Assembly (NCBI GenBank): GCA_000708835.1
Contig: DF237069.1
Span: forward strand, 124,001-188,000
Length of the DNA stretch: 64,000 nt
Source of the DNA: Klebsormidium nitens
Taxonomy: Eukaryota > Streptophyta > Klebsormidiophyceae > Klebsormidiales > Klebsormidiaceae
Direction: 5' to 3'
In this document: one piece after another, positions 1 through 12,791 of the stretch
Numbering within the stretch: the first letter of the stretch is position 1
Layout: every line of letters starts with the position of its first letter
Notes under the pieces: model-generated
What the model saw: only the letters and a program-made list of their open reading frames with translations
Told to the model about the DNA's origin: nothing
The model's database searches: none
Translations under genes and position numbers: made by a program

Positions 1-2321
1 GCGGCATTGACTTTGAGGGGCGGCCCATAATGGTGGTGGTCGGCGCGCACTTCATCCCCCGCTCCATCAGCCTAGACAGGTTCATCCTCCATTGCGTCAA
101 GGTGCGCTCGCTGCCCGCCGTCTTGGCCCGTATCTCACCAATGCTTCGCGGTGCTGATTATGATCCACTTGATCGTCGTTGTGCTTGGACAATGCAATCT
201 CAGCACGCTATAAAAGCTCTTTTGGTTCGAGGCAGTTGCAAAACAGGTAGTGCGCTTTTGCTGCTAGCCTGCAACTTTGGGTGGCCTAACCTGTGCATCG
301 GTGTTCAAGCTTGGAGCCAGTGAAAGAGAACACCGAACCTGTTGTCAGCAAGCTATAATCTCTCTCGTTCGAAAAGCGGTCGAGATGGATTGGCCCTTGC
401 CAAGTGCAATTTCAAAGCATTGTTAATGAGGTTAATGACATGTTTTTTCTCGAGTTTCCGCAGGAGTTCGAGCCGATCTCCCAAAAACCTTTCAGCATTG
501 TGTACATCCACTCCGCAGTCTCCTACGACCAGTGAGTACCCCTTGCATATGTGGATCTTGATTCGATTCTAGAGGCTTCGAAGAGTGTCTTGGTCTGCTT
601 TCGATAATGTGATAATTCAGTCTTTGGAGAAACTCCATTTTTGGCTGTCAAAGACAGTCTCGTCCTCGATGCTAGGATTCGTCTAGGTGTACGTGAATCT
701 GCGGCTGCATCTCCCGTTGATCGAATCACGAACCGAGGGGTGTGTTTCACTCCGAGTTCTGGACCTTTTCAAGAGCTTAGGCTTCCTTTGGGCTCATCCT
801 TTGGTCTCGATCTCGTGCTGCAGACAGCCTGGCATCACGTGGCTGGAGAGGCTGGAACAAATCCTTGGTCGAAAACACCGAGCCAATCTCCGGGTGAGCC
901 TCGTCCCCCCGCCTGCACCTGCGCCCCACTTTGTTTGACGCAATCCGAACAGGAGATAGAAAACGCGCTCTGAAAGCCCTATCATGCACACAGGCGGTGC
1001 CCAGAAACGTTAAGACCCGCCGGCACAATTGTATGCACGAAAACGCCCCTGCTCAGTCACTCGGGATGCAACCTTCCGCGTCCCTTTGCTTCTCCCAATG
1101 CGCAGCTTTCGCGATCCCGTTCTTTTTTGCTTCCTGCAGCACATCTACATCCTCCACCCCACCATCAGCTTGAAGGCCGGCCTGCTGCTGCTGCAAACGT
1201 TCGTCCAGCCCGAGGTGCGCCATTGGCTCGCTCACATTGTGCCGTGTGTTCTGTGCGTCCTGGGCCTTGGGTCGCTTACGCGGGCGAGTCGACGGCATAC
1301 CATTGCAAACCCTCAAGACAGTACTCAAAAGTGACGTCAGAATCTGGTATGTGACGAACTGGGAACGATTCCAGACCGGTTTGGCGACGAAGTGGCGACA
1401 ATCATGCGCCAAAAGTCGTAGTGACGGTCTAGTCACGTGCTTTTACGGTGCTGTTTTGTCGCTGAAGAAAGACAAGGGATTGAAGGTGTCGCTTCGGCGC
1501 CACTTTGGTATCGAATAGTACGGGGTTCGGTGCGGTTCCACAAGGCGCTCTGTTCCGGCTCCTTTATCATGATCTACCTCGGAGTCAGGCTGTCGATGTC
1601 AAAACCTCGACCTGTTGAAGTTCCGATTTGCCGGAGCACCTGCGGAGAAAATTTTATCAGACGGATCGTTGGGCTCTTGTCACTTCGAACCAATTGGGGT
1701 GCAGGGTCGATCGGAGATTCGCACAAGATGATCTCGAGCCGAGTGCATCCTATTGTTGCTGAGCTGCCCAGCCTATGGATTGGGGTTATGTAACGCTCGC
1801 AACTTTGCTGGCTTCGCAACAAGTAGCCGGCTGCCCCTGAACAGCCCTTGTGTGTGCCCAGGTGTGGAGCAAGGTGATCTACATCGAGCACCTGGGGGAC
1901 CTGTTCCGATACGTGCAGAAGGAGCAATTGTCAGGCATCCCCGACTTTGTGCTGCAGTGAGTAGCCTTCCATGCAGCACTCTGATTACACCTTGGAACCT
2001 TGATTCTTCAACTCTGGGCCTGCCCTCTTCTCTGGCGTTGTCAAGTTTTTCTTGTAAGATATTTCTACTGCTGTCGCAAAGGTGGCTGCTGGAATCTGTC
2101 TATTATTCTCTCAGGAAAGAAGTTGCAGAATGTCAAGATTAGCAGGTAAATTGTCAGAAACTAAAGAATGTTGCTGCAAGCAAAGCTCTTTTTGTTCCTG
2201 AAGTTTCTGCTCTGTTCGCTGCAGGCATGACTTGGAGATCTCGGGAAGTAAAGACGCCATATTGAGCGGGGCTGTCAAGAACCGTATACGACGAAGTCAA
2301 GAATGGTTGGGCGACCGCTGA
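1..2321 (+). CDS. CRAL-TRIO (Sec14-like) protein, GDAP2/macro-type C-terminal domain, 5' partial
   Basis: This is the 3' part of a gene that begins left of the window. Exons read 1-101, 464-531, 824-893, 1140-1214, 1862-1956 and 2225-2321, ending in TGA. All junctions have GT donors and AG acceptors, and the phases agree. The product contains FEGRPIMVVVGAHFIP, then QKPFSIVYIHS, LERLEQILGRKHRANL, IYILHPTISLKAGLLLLQTF and VQKEQLSGIPDFVLQHDLE. This is the compact CRAL-TRIO fold found at the C terminus of GDAP2-like macro-domain proteins and in stand-alone plant relatives. CRAL-TRIO domains bind small lipids or hydrophobic ligands; the ligand here cannot be told. Whether a macro (Appr-1-P) domain precedes it is outside the window. 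The 97-aa open frame starting at base 30 is only the internal exon running on into its intron. Family assignment is firm; function is inferred. Confidence 0.85.
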
Positions 2322-4158
2322 GCCACCGCTTGTTGCGCGCAGCATTTCTCATGTACAGAACCGAGTGTAAGTAAGATGTTCACATTACCCTGACAAAATA
2401 AAGCAGACGTGTCTGCTCCTCACTTGGAGATATAAAGGTCCGACGATTGTCACGAGTTTCCCGCTGCTCAGTTAAAAGGGCCGCACACCCACCACTTGTA
2501 TATGCATGGCTCAATAAGCGCAGTCCATTTTCTTCCTTGCAAGTACACAGTATAGGTTGTGTATGGCTGATACATGCGCTCAGGCTGGATCGTGCTTGCG
2601 TTGCTCACTTTAATTGTGCAATTATCACGCAAACGGATATTGAAGTGTTAGCACGCTGTCCGCGCGGTCGATGCGAGACCAGGAACGAATCATGCTGTGA
2701 AATATGTCCCTATAGGGTGTACTTTGATAAAATTCATTGCGCATGCCAGGGTGCCGCCTGGCATGCATGGCTGGTCAGTGTGCACATCGTCGAAATGCGT
2801 GACTTGTTGTGCAGATTGTATATCTATCTAAGATTCAATGACGGACTGCAACTTTTGTTGCATTGTCCGTTTCCATGCCTCAAGTTATCCATGTCACGCA
2901 AAAAGAATATATGCATGCCGGCGCGGCGCGCTGCCCAGCCTGCTGAGGCCGGCGGGAATTGATTCCATAATGTTAGAAATCTGGGGGTGGCCCGGCAGGC
3001 TTGCATGCGTATAGGTGGACGCAACGATCGAGATTAGTACTGCACATGCCAATGAGTCCTGCACGGGCCCGGCCATATATGCATTAGCCGCAGCATCAGT
3101 TGGACATGATACAGTCACTCGCGAGCACCGTGCACGGACGTTTCAGTAAATGGAGAGTCAATAGTGAACTGCAACGTATTGAGAAACCACTCGCATGGCC
3201 ACTCATTTGCTCCCCGTTTGCTGTAATGACCTTCCTATCCGTTTTCCTTGACCTGCCATGATCAATGAAAAAGAACAAAGTTCTTTGATACCTCCGTTCA
3301 ATGCAGAATCGAGGGGGCAAGGACCGCGTCATGTCATCTGATCAGATCGAGGACGTTGCGCCTTCGCTGCGATCCGGATTGCTCTTCGCGTTGCTCATTT
3401 TGCTGACGCTTACTCGACAGGTGTGCAAAAAAGGTTCGAGTATGCCCGCACTAGATGAGCCGGCCACTCAGTGCCGGCTGAGCTCTACGTCGATTCAGCG
3501 TTGGTTCGACTCTTACCTTGTTGGTGCGCAATGTCAGAAAGATGAACTAGAGTGTGCCCAGTGCAAGGCTTCAGTTATGTAGATCGCGGTACATACTTTT
3601 GCAAATGTGAATTGTGACTCGGACCTCTTTCGAAGTTTCGAAAGGAGAATGGAGAATGGCCATGCAGTAGTCTTGACCCGATCTTTGACCGACTGCGATT
3701 CGGAAGAGACGACAAATGTGGAGGAAAGCGAAGATCCTGCTGCGAAGATGTGAGCAACAGCCCGCACACGTCGAATATGAGAACAACAGGGCGCGCAGGA
3801 CGCGTAAGGGAGCTGTATAGGAGGGTGCATGAAAGACGAGCGCGGCGCCATATTCGGCTAAGTGCGCCTCTCGATCAAGGTCCAGGCGTTAGTAGATTCA
3901 GAGTGAAACATTCTGACCCGGGCTCCTCGTTGAGGAACCTTTTGAGCGGTCTTCGATACTTTTGCGAAGATCAACCTGACATAATTCTGATCAGGTGCAT
4001 CTTGCACTTATCTCGCTAAGGAATCAATCTTGAGGACTGAATCAAAAGGACAAATGGCTTATACATCGTGCAGGCAGTGCAGCAATGAACCAATATCGCA
4101 CTGCTTCGTTTGAGGGGCTGAAAGAAGGGATCAGGCTAGCAAGGCTGGTCTCGAAAAC
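2322..4158. other. Intergenic region, no supported gene
   Basis: About 1.8 kb between the CRAL-TRIO gene and the F-box gene. Several short open frames occur, including one of 171 codons starting near 2447, but none resembles a known family or shows splice-linked extension. The 5' leader and promoter of the F-box gene should lie at the right end. I see no repeat or RNA structure that I would defend. Confidence 0.5.
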
Positions 4159-6759
4159 ATGGAGGAAGGTGCCAGTTTTATCCTCAGGTTACCAAGCGAG
4201 GTGCAATTGAAGATCCTTGACATGGCTGAAGATTCTGAGGCCAACAGACGATGTTACGAATTGTTTCCACTCGGTCCTATTTGGGCCAGGTGCAGGTGGG
4301 CCAAGCTCGCTGTTGTTAGCCGATTGTCACCAGCGCCTATAAGTCCTTTTATCAGCTAGGAAGTTTATGTGATCAAGGCAGATGATTTTATCGTTGATCC
4401 TGTATGTAGGTGCTTGTAATTGTCCGTTGACTTGGACCTTGACGAATGTTAGCACAACCTGGCTGTTTGGTTGTTCATGCAATGACGTTGGTCTACCAAT
4501 CTTGAAAATAGTATTTGGGGGCTGAGCGTAACAACCATGACCAATGCCTTCAAGACAAAGTTGTAGATGTTGATCATCCTACTAAGCGGATGCCCTTCAA
4601 CCCTGATATCTAACCATGCTTCCCTTGCAGCTTGGTTTGCAAACAGTGGCGTGACTTGTTTGAGAGTCGCCATCCTTGGCCTCATTTGACCCTCCGGATC
4701 ACAAACCGAGCTGCATTCAGGTCTGATGGAGAGAAGCAGAGCAGATTGATAGAATGCATGCTGCGGTTCCTTCCAATATGCATCAACAAGATTGAAAGTT
4801 TGAAGTTCGGCTGCGACGAACTGGACGAGAGCAAAATGGTGGAAATCATGCATCAGGCTGGACCGGTCTTGAAGAAAGTCGATTTTAGCTCCCCGGTAAG
4901 TTTGCCGTGTATATTCTCAGGTTCCAACATCCTTCGCACATTCATAACCTGGGTTTCAGGGCTTGTAGCATTCGATGGTCGTTCTCTCCTGATGATCAGA
5001 AACCACTATCTCCTTCCGAATAACCGGGCCTATTGCACTTTTATTCCTTTTGAATAAACACAGCAGTTGCATGCTCGCAGACTATTTGGTTACTGAACAC
5101 TTGGAAAGGTCTCGTCAAGTAGATACGAATCCAGTGATTATGAGTGTCTTACAGGGCCGCCAATTCGGACCTGGTATGGTCGATTGGTTCCGAAACTCTC
5201 CCCACATCAGAGAAGTGCACACAGCGTACAGCAAGCCGCGCTTGGAGCATATGCCGCCCTACCTGGAGGTCGCGAACTTCTCGAGTGCCACTCACATTAC
5301 ACCAGAGGGTTTGGAACGGCTTGCTGCCATCAGAAACTTGAAGTTAAGCTCCTGCTCCAGGGCCGCAAACGGTGCAAGTTTTGGGGTGACGCTGAAGCTC
5401 GAAAAAGCCAACGCATGGCATTGATGCAACAACCACCAGCTCTGATCAGGTTTTGCCGTCAAGCGCGCAAGCCATAGCCTCCCTCTCTCTGCTTCTCGAG
5501 TGCTCAGACTGCTCTACTTGCGTGTTCCAGAGTAATTTAACATGGTGCACTAAAGCACGTCTCCTTCCATAATGAAACGTCACGAGATTACCGTTGCTGA
5601 CCGTTCATTACGACCAGGTACTCAAACTGCAACCATATGTGACCGGTTCGGAATACCCTGAGGTCCTTGACTGCCACGCGCACATCGACGACCTTGCCGT
5701 GCTTTCTCAATTGGTCAACTTGGAGGAGCTCGAGATCATACGCGTAGTCATCTACTCTGTTCCCGACTGGCTTGGAAATTTGTCGCGCCTGAAAGTGAGT
5801 GTCAAAACAATCTAGTCTTGGAAATGCTGTTCGGTTACATACGAAGATGTTGATTGTCGAACAAGTTCAGATTTGATTGTTCACAAGTCCCAAGCTTTGA
5901 ATCTAGTGGCCTATTTAGTGGATCCCTTGTGAGAATTCGGCTTGTGTTCGTGAGGTATGATGATGCTCATTTGGAGCAGATTGCGTGGATCAGGGCACGT
6001 CTGTTTCGAAGCTTGCAGGCGCTTTTACCAGATTTTGAGGATCTAAGTTTCTCACATTGGTCGATCGAATCAGCTAGGAAAGACTCGTCAAATCAAGTTC
6101 ATAAAAGTCCCACCCATTCGCTGTCGTAGGGCCCCGACACCCACTCATCGTTCAAGAGATGATATCAAATAACGAAGCTGCGGTCATAAAATCCTCGTGT
6201 GCTTTGTCTTTTCCATCAGGCAGTGTACCTGAGCAAGTTCGTGCCACATCACGCCCATCCTTACTTCAACCTGCACCGTCTGGCCCACATCCAGCAGCTC
6301 AAGCTTCGTTTCGTGAACGAGATTCCCACCGAACTCGCTGCCCTTTCCAATCTCGAACTCCTCATGATGGACGCCTGGCGCTCCGAGCTGGACTTTGGCT
6401 CCCTGAGCACGTGCCCGAAGCTTAAGGTCATCACGATCGACAGCAGTAGGAACCTGCAGAGCGGCTACATGACAATCAAGGGTTTGGAGAAGGTTCCGAA
6501 TCTGGAGGCATTCCAGTATTTGCCAGAGCATTTGAACGGAGACATCGTGCTGGGAGAGGGCGGCCTGATCAACTTGAAGAATTTTGTTGCCACCGCGGGA
6601 GCAGGGCGTTTGCTGCTTGAGGGATCCCCCCAGGCTTTTGAAAGATTGTGCCACGGGGCAAAGAAGATCGTAATCAGCATGCATGACAAGAGTGCGACCG
6701 ATGAGAAAATCAAGGTGGGGATTCAGGGCATACTCCGAGCGGCGCGAGCCTCGGTGTGA
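4159..6759 (+). CDS. F-box protein with leucine-rich-repeat-like C-terminal part
   Basis: Exon 1 is 4159-4289 and exon 2 is 4631-4895. Joined in phase they give a clear F-box: LPSEVQLKILDMAEDSE, a short loop, then SLVCKQWRDLFESRHPW. The following exons are 5155 to about 5385, 5618-5794 and 6220-6759. They encode irregular leucine-rich stretches such as LVNLEELEIIRV, NLHRLAHIQQLKLRFV and IPTELAALSNLELLMM. F-box proteins recruit substrates to SCF (SKP1-CUL1-F-box) ubiquitin ligases, with the LRR part choosing the target; the target here is unknown. The product is about 450 residues. The 3' end of exon 3 is uncertain: a GTGACG donor after base 5385 keeps the phase but is weak. The TGA stop is at 6757-6759. 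The next gene lies convergently on the minus strand. Confidence 0.75.
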
Positions 6760-7787
6760 ACATGGAACCAAGCATGGGCTTTGGCGGATTAATCACCTCC
6801 ACACATCCGGTGCTTGGGAAAGGCTCAATCCTCCAAATCGACAATTCAGGGCAGTACTTGAAAGATTTAGACAATCTGTAAGTTTGTTCAAGGTGATGCA
6901 CTGAAACTGTTGCATGAAGCGTACGTACGCGTTAACGCGGCAGGATGCGGCTTTCAATTGTTGACAGCAGACTCCAGGTGGACTGTCACATGTGGTACCA
7001 AGACGCAAGCTGACTATTAATTTATCAGTTCAATTCGTGGTCTAGATCTAGGCACTTGATTGCGCAAGATGTATGAAATTGCAAATCTGCTTCTACTGAT
7101 ATCCATGCTTGCAAAGGGCTACCTGAGGTCGGACTCACCTGCGTTCCCCTCATCGAGCTTCGTACAGCAATATTCTACATATAGGACATAACACCACGAG
7201 TTCCGTCGCAACCAGATCATGTGTCCGGAGGAACATGCTTTGTACGTGAACAGTGCGTGCAATTGCAGCACTCAATCGAAGTGACTGCATTCTGTTCCAA
7301 GCACACCGGATCCGAAATATAGGGCATGAAGACTCAAATATGCATGAGCTAATTGAGAATTAATGCGACATTCTTGGTGAGACTGAACTCTATGCATCGA
7401 AGGAACTGCGTGCTTGTAGCCAAACTTCTTTATACATCCATTTTTCTCGACAGGATATAGCCGCAGGCTTCATTTTGACACGTACATATGTTCCAGGCCT
7501 CCCGGGGCGCTGCTACTATGGTCCGCACTGTACAAGGCTTAATGTACACTGGCCACAGACCTGACAATGCTTTCCCGTCCACCAGTGAAAGCAACGGCGT
7601 AATCATCGACTGTAAGCTGGCTGATAGAAACCAAGTTCGCTTGAGCGACTCGAATGATGAAGCTTCACTTCACATGGTCTTTTCTAGCTTGGCTTGTTAT
7701 CCTCGATCACCGTCCGGGTGACGGTGGTGATCCAGCCGTCAGCCTGGAGATCTTACAGACAAAAGTCACTTTTGTACTTTAGACGCG
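6760..7787. other. Convergent intergenic region, nothing recognised
   Basis: About 1 kb between the stop of the F-box gene (+) and the stop of the NYN-LOTUS gene (-). It should hold both 3' UTRs. A 77-codon frame near 7488 has no recognisable content. Confidence 0.5.
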
Positions 7788-10700
7788 CTACCTCCTTTCC
7801 GCTATCTCTGGTGTGCCAGGCGACGTGTCCCCATCAGAGACCACCACTGCCCCCGCTTCGTCGCCTGGGGCCCGTCTCCGCACCAACCGCCTGGCCTCGC
7901 CCCCGTGCTTCTGCTCACCCCCCGAGTCGCTCGCCTGCCCCTTCTTCCGGAGCAGCTCCCAGTACGCCGCGGGCTGCCGTCCCGGCCCGGCCTCTGCCGG
8001 CGCCGAGCTGCCCCTCCGGGCCCGCACCCGCCACCCGGCCTGCTCCTCGTCCTCACTGTTTCCTCCACTGACCTCGTCTTCAACTAGCGCACCGGCCAGA
8101 CTATTCTCGTATCCTCTTTCGTGGGGGCTTTCTTCCGACGGCGCCGGCCAAGCCATCGGCGATGTGCTTGCGTCCTGACCTGCGTCTTGCGAACGGTCGG
8201 TTTCCTTCGCCGGCGCTGGAGCCTCCTCGAAGCTCCACAGCTCCGCGCTTTGCGGCTCGAGCGCCTCCCCCGACAGCAGGTCCACGACATCGATGCGCTC
8301 CGCTGAGCGCCGCCGTCCTGCGTCGTCGCGGTCACTCTCTCTCCACCCCGTGCGGATCGAACTTGCCAACTTTTCCGACGGCTGCATCGAAACAAAAGGC
8401 CCCAAAAGGTCGTCCTCCTCCCGTCCTAACTGCACCTTCGCCACCCCCACTGTGCTGCCTGCACCTCCCGTCTCCTTCACTAACCTCTGCCCGCCCTCCG
8501 AGCTTTCCTTGGAAACAGTTGGTGCGATCGCGTGTACCCTTTCTTTCTGAGTCTCCGCTGCCGCTTGCTTTCCGACTTTCTCCATCAATTGCCCGGCCCC
8601 GTTTCCCACTGCCCGCTGTTCGTTCTCCTCCCCCTCCCCTGAAGACGAGAGCTCTTCCGACGAGAACCCGGGGGCCTGCGGCTGGGGCGGGTGGCGCGCC
8701 GCATGGGAGGGGCGGGGACCCCGGGTGCGCACAAAGTGCAGCTTCTTGCCCAGCCCCGACCCGGAGACAGCAATCGGGTCGCCCATGCGGACCAGCAGGT
8801 GAGTCAGCTTCAGCGCGCCGTACTCGGCCAGGAAGAGGGGCCTGCCACAGAAAACCCCACACATTTAACCAGCAACGAAAGGGTTCAGAAATAGCAACGA
8901 AACGTTGCGGTCACAGGAGGGACTGTGAAGGCATGAAGAGGCACAATCCCCGTAGGAGAGACAGTAGGAATGGTCCACCAGATGTAAAGAATAGGCCCGA
9001 TAATGTCAGAGCTACAATGACACAATGGAGAAACGAGGCCACATTCAGACAGGTCATAGATATCTGGTTTTAGGTTACTCTCAGCTACGCTCATACAGCG
9101 CTTCCTACATGTCTAAATTGCTTTAGTAGAAGCCGAACATGGCCAAAGCCCACACCTTGTACCTTCACAGCGATTTCCCCCCACCTGCCATACACCTTGC
9201 GATACTCGGTGGGCACTTTGACGAGGTCCAGCGGCCCCCCGTTGCGTGACAGCAGGTCCACCAGCTGCGCCTTCAGCCCCTGCAAATCCCCCGGCCGCGC
9301 CCACTCCCCGTCACCGCTCGATTCAGGCACGCTCCGCACGGGCTGTGGTCTCCCCTTCTCACTGCCCTCAAGTACGTACCCCCTGCCAGAGTCAGCCTCG
9401 ATTGCTGCCCAGGCGACTCCACCCCGTTTTGCTTCGCTGAGGAGGTTGTGGTGAAAGGGATTTGTCTTCGGATTTCCCTCAGGAAGATCCCCTTGGGGTG
9501 CCGCAAGGCCCTCGCTCTGGGCAGGGTGTCCGTTGAAAGGCGCGCCTGACGGGGGCGATCCGTCAACCGTTGAAGCGGAGCGGAGGAGAGCAGCAGTCGG
9601 AATGAGCCGCTGCTGGGGTGCGTTTGATGGCTGCGGACCGATCCAGGTGCGAGACGGGTGGCGTGCCGCAGTGCCCCGTACCCAAGGGGGTGTCTGTGTA
9701 AAGGCAGGGCTGCCGGGGAAGGAGAAGGGCGGAAGGGGAGAACCTGAATGACCAGGAGACATGGTCAGTAAGAGTTCGCTTCGTCCGGCCGTCACCACTA
9801 CCGCGACACGACAACACAGGGGAGGCATCTGCGAACAATACCACGAAAGCTGGTAGCAAATCCTCTGAAGAACTTCAAAAGCACCGGCAAATCGGACCCG
9901 ACCCAACCCGTAACATCTTCCAGCCATAACCAGAGGGAAACTGCTCACCCTCATTCGGTGCTCCTGATGCAGGCCCCGCATCCCCACTATAGTCTGGACT
10001 GTGGGCCGGCAACAAGCCCTGCCCCCGCGCAAGAGCCGGCCACTGCCACACACAGCTGGCGGCATTGGACAGCGCCAGCGACACGCCTTGCCCCGTGCCA
10101 GCCCCATGCGCCAGCACAACGGTGTACCCTCGCTGACTCAGCTTGTGCAGCGCAGCTGAGAAATCAACGTCGCCCTGGCCACGTAACAGTATAAATGTGA
10201 GTAAAAACCAGACTAGCAGTGCTTGGCTCAAGGCAACAACGTAATGGTGGATCGCCCTAAGTAACCAAGTAAGATGAAAAAGAGCTGCAGGCATGAACGA
10301 CCGTCCAAAAAGGTATACACGCAACCGGGTCAAATAGTCAAAGTAGGGCCAAGGAAACCTACCGAAATGAGGAAGATAGTCGAGGGGGGCGGGTGATCAA
10401 TTGCAAACCTGAAGGCAACAAGCATCCATCATCAAAAGATGACTAAGCCTCTCAACACCTTCCTTTCGTTTTAACCGCACCTGCCCTTGTTGAGACTGCC
10501 TGATTCAAGCCTGGTCAATGTACTGCATATTGCAAGGCGGAAGAGCAGACACAATCCTTTCATGACAAGTGTCAAGAGAAGGGCTTCGAACAAAGTAACT
10601 TAGTAGTCAAAGAGCGATGCTTACAAGAAGAGGTCCACTAAGATGGCCTTGTCTGCTGCATCTTTACGACCGCTGGGCACGTCAATCAGATTCACGCCCG

Positions 10701-11383
10701 TGCGCTGGCAGCCCTCCCGCAGCTTTCGGGGGAACTGCACATTTTAAAAGCTTGTCACTGACGTTGAAAAGCACACAAACTGCTCTAGCTCTGCCCACAG
10801 GTCCTCTCCTTCTGAGAGACTCTTTCTGATATGGTCTTCTGGAAAACGAGGCTACCAAAGAATACACAGAATTCTTTCGAGTTTGCGGTTTTTGAAGCCT
10901 GTCCACCAGAAGGTGCCCATGCACGAGGCTGATAAAGACAGCAGCCAGCACCTGATTGAAATCTCCATACGCAGAGAACACTGTGACGGGTCCGCCGACG
11001 ATCGGGTGTGTCTTCAGCGCCAAGCAGATGTTAACAGCCACGTCCTCAGACCGCACGTCGTTTGGCACCGGGCAATTCTGCACAGCACAAAAACTTTTGC
11101 TTTAGACAGTGGAGATATGGGTTGCTTTAAGTGATCGAGTGTCATGAATAGACTCAAGATCAAGAAACAAAGGTTGTGCTAAAGCTTCTCTCAAAGTTTG
11201 CCCCAGGGGAATAAGCAACAGAGTGCTTCTGTAGCAACACAGGTGCTTCCTCAAGTGGAGATGTTGATATAAAAGGACACCCAAGAATGCTGGCAAAGAA
11301 AAACAGCAAGCCCTTCTCACCTCTATGTCCCAAAGAAGCCCAACAGGCTGCCTCGCCATCCGGTCCGATCCAGCCATAGCCAT
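7788..11383 (-). CDS. NYN-domain ribonuclease-like protein with LOTUS (OST-HTH) domain
   Basis: Seven exons on the minus strand: 11383-11321, 11077-10952, 10734-10625, 10408-10363, 10174-9949, 9743-9185 and 8841-7788. All phases agree, giving 727 residues. Residues about 15-165 form a MARF1-type NYN domain: GLLWDIENCPVP, AYGDFNQ, NLIDVPSGRKDAADKAILVD, then FLISGDVDFSAALHKL. The acidic residues of the PIN-like active site (WDIEN, SGDVDF) are present. Exons 6 and 7 together encode a LOTUS domain with EYRKVYGRPLFLAEYGALKL, a module reported to bind G-rich or structured RNA. The remaining ~300 C-terminal residues are low complexity, rich in G, S, E and R. NYN-LOTUS proteins are known in plants and animals and act in RNA turnover; a mitochondrial or plastid site cannot be excluded. 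The start ATG at 11383 has a second in-frame ATG at 11377. The gene is head to head with APE2. Confidence 0.85.
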
Positions 11384-11781
11384 TGTTTCCCAACACTTTT
11401 CGAAAGGACGATTCTGATGCAGAACGTCTGAGGTGCCTTATCACAGAGAAACCTATATGCTTATCTGTGGCAAGAGGTGACCAAGAAACTTGCTTGTCAG
11501 AAACAACAAAAAATTTACTGAGATATCCGGGCCACTTCACAAGCTTACTACCGCCTGTCTAACGAGCCCAGGGCCGCAACAAACGGTGCCTGGCAAATGC
11601 TGCCCCTTATAAAACTTCAGAAAGCGTCTGCAACGCTTCCCTCACGTCCCAGCTCCCTACCAGTATTTGTACTACGGAACTTCTGCTCCCTCTCTCTCTG
11701 CTGGCACCCAATGTTGCCAGTGCAGTCTGCAGCACAGGACTGTACAGGTGCGCATGTGCTCCTCCTCCCTTCTTCCCGAAC

Positions 11782-12533
11782 CAACCCAGACTCACGGCCC
11801 GTTTTGAGAAAACCTCTCGAAACACCAATTTGAAAGTTTGAGTAAACCTCTCAAAATACGGCGATCAATTTTGGACAAATCGTTCGTATCCGGTCGGGTC
11901 ATTTTGGAGAAAATGCTCAAAACTGCGTCGTGCGATACGAACAAATTGTTCAAATTTGCGACCGGGTCCGTCCGGGTCTGCCGTCGCGACGTACGGGTAG
12001 TTTTCAAGAGATCTCCACCGTCGATGTAGGTGGACCATCGCGACCCACAACATTGATCGCGAAGACCGCCGGCATCGCGGTACATAAAGGACGGTACCCT
12101 TATGGGTGGTTGGTCGGGGCGGCGGGCGACCGCAACTTCCCGGGGACAACGGACACTTCCCTCTGGACTAGTAGTTTAGGGACCGTGGCACCCGAGAAGC
12201 AACCGGGCCCTGCCTGTGACATTAAGGTCTCGCGGGCAACCCTGGGACAACCGGGCACTTCCCAAAAGCAACCGGGCCTTCCCGCTTTAGGGTTACACCA
12301 CTGCGAGTGACAACCGAGCAAGTCCTTTTAGTTTTAGTGTGTGCCCGGGGCTTCCACAAATTCGAACCTTTTCTTCGAATGGCGCAGCTAGAATACGAGC
12401 GATTTGATCAAAACTCGATCGGCTATTTCGAGCGATTTGTTCAAAACCCGGCCGGCACTTTTGAGCATTTTGTCCAAACCGACACGGCTGGTGTTTTGAG
12501 AGGTTTTCTCAAAACGGGCGTGAGACTGGGTTG
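11782..12533. mobile_element. 752-bp non-autonomous DNA transposon-like element with ~50-bp terminal inverted repeats
   Basis: The left end (from 11782, CAACCCAGACTCACGG...) and the right end (to 12533, ...GTGAGACTGGGTTG) are inverted repeats. About 50 bp match closely, including an internal TTTTGAGAAAACCTCTC block. The 7-bp sequence CCCGAAC occurs directly on both flanks (11775-11781 and 12534-12540), as expected of a target-site duplication. Subterminal TTTTGAG/CTCAAAA motifs recur many times on both sides (for example about 11840, 11905, 12408, 12440, 12466 and 12495), resembling transposase-binding arrays. The centre (about 12100-12310) is GC-rich with repeated CAACCGGG words. No transposase frame is present, so it would need help in trans. 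The superfamily is not determined. It sits in the divergent promoter region of the NYN-LOTUS and APE2 genes. Confidence 0.8.
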
Positions 12534-12711
12534 CCCGAACTGAGCTCGAGAGTGACGTGGGCACACGGCTTGACTTCAAGGTGACGTCCCTTCAGCCGCG
12601 TTACAGAGACCAAGGAAACGCAAGGTGGGCGCCACGCCGACAAAAGCTGGGCGAGTTGCTGTAACGCTAGACACGTTATGTGTGATCGAGGGATGATCAA
12701 GCGTGCTGCTC

Positions 12712-12723
12712 TAAAACCCTAAA
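12712..12723 (+). promoter_or_regulatory. Telo-box-like motif upstream of APE2
   Basis: AAAACCCTAAAC lies about 200 bases before the APE2 start codon. In land plants, telo-boxes (AAACCCTAA) are found in promoters of replication, cell-cycle and ribosomal genes. A role here is inferred from the motif alone. Confidence 0.35.
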
Positions 12724-12791
12724 CCTCTGGAAAAGGGCTGGAAACCATGCATGACCAGCTTCTGGGTTTCACTTTAGATGCATGCGCGCTC

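Noticed and set aside
2447-2962. 171-codon open frame with several cysteines (CETRNESCCEICPYRVYF)
   Set aside because: The cysteine spacing fits no known finger, base composition is like the flanking intergenic DNA, and no splice partner was found.
8162-9073. 303-codon open frame on the plus strand, rich in P, S and R
   Set aside because: It is the antisense shadow of the GC-rich last exon of the NYN-LOTUS gene. It shows no domain, and the minus-strand reading continues a LOTUS domain in phase.
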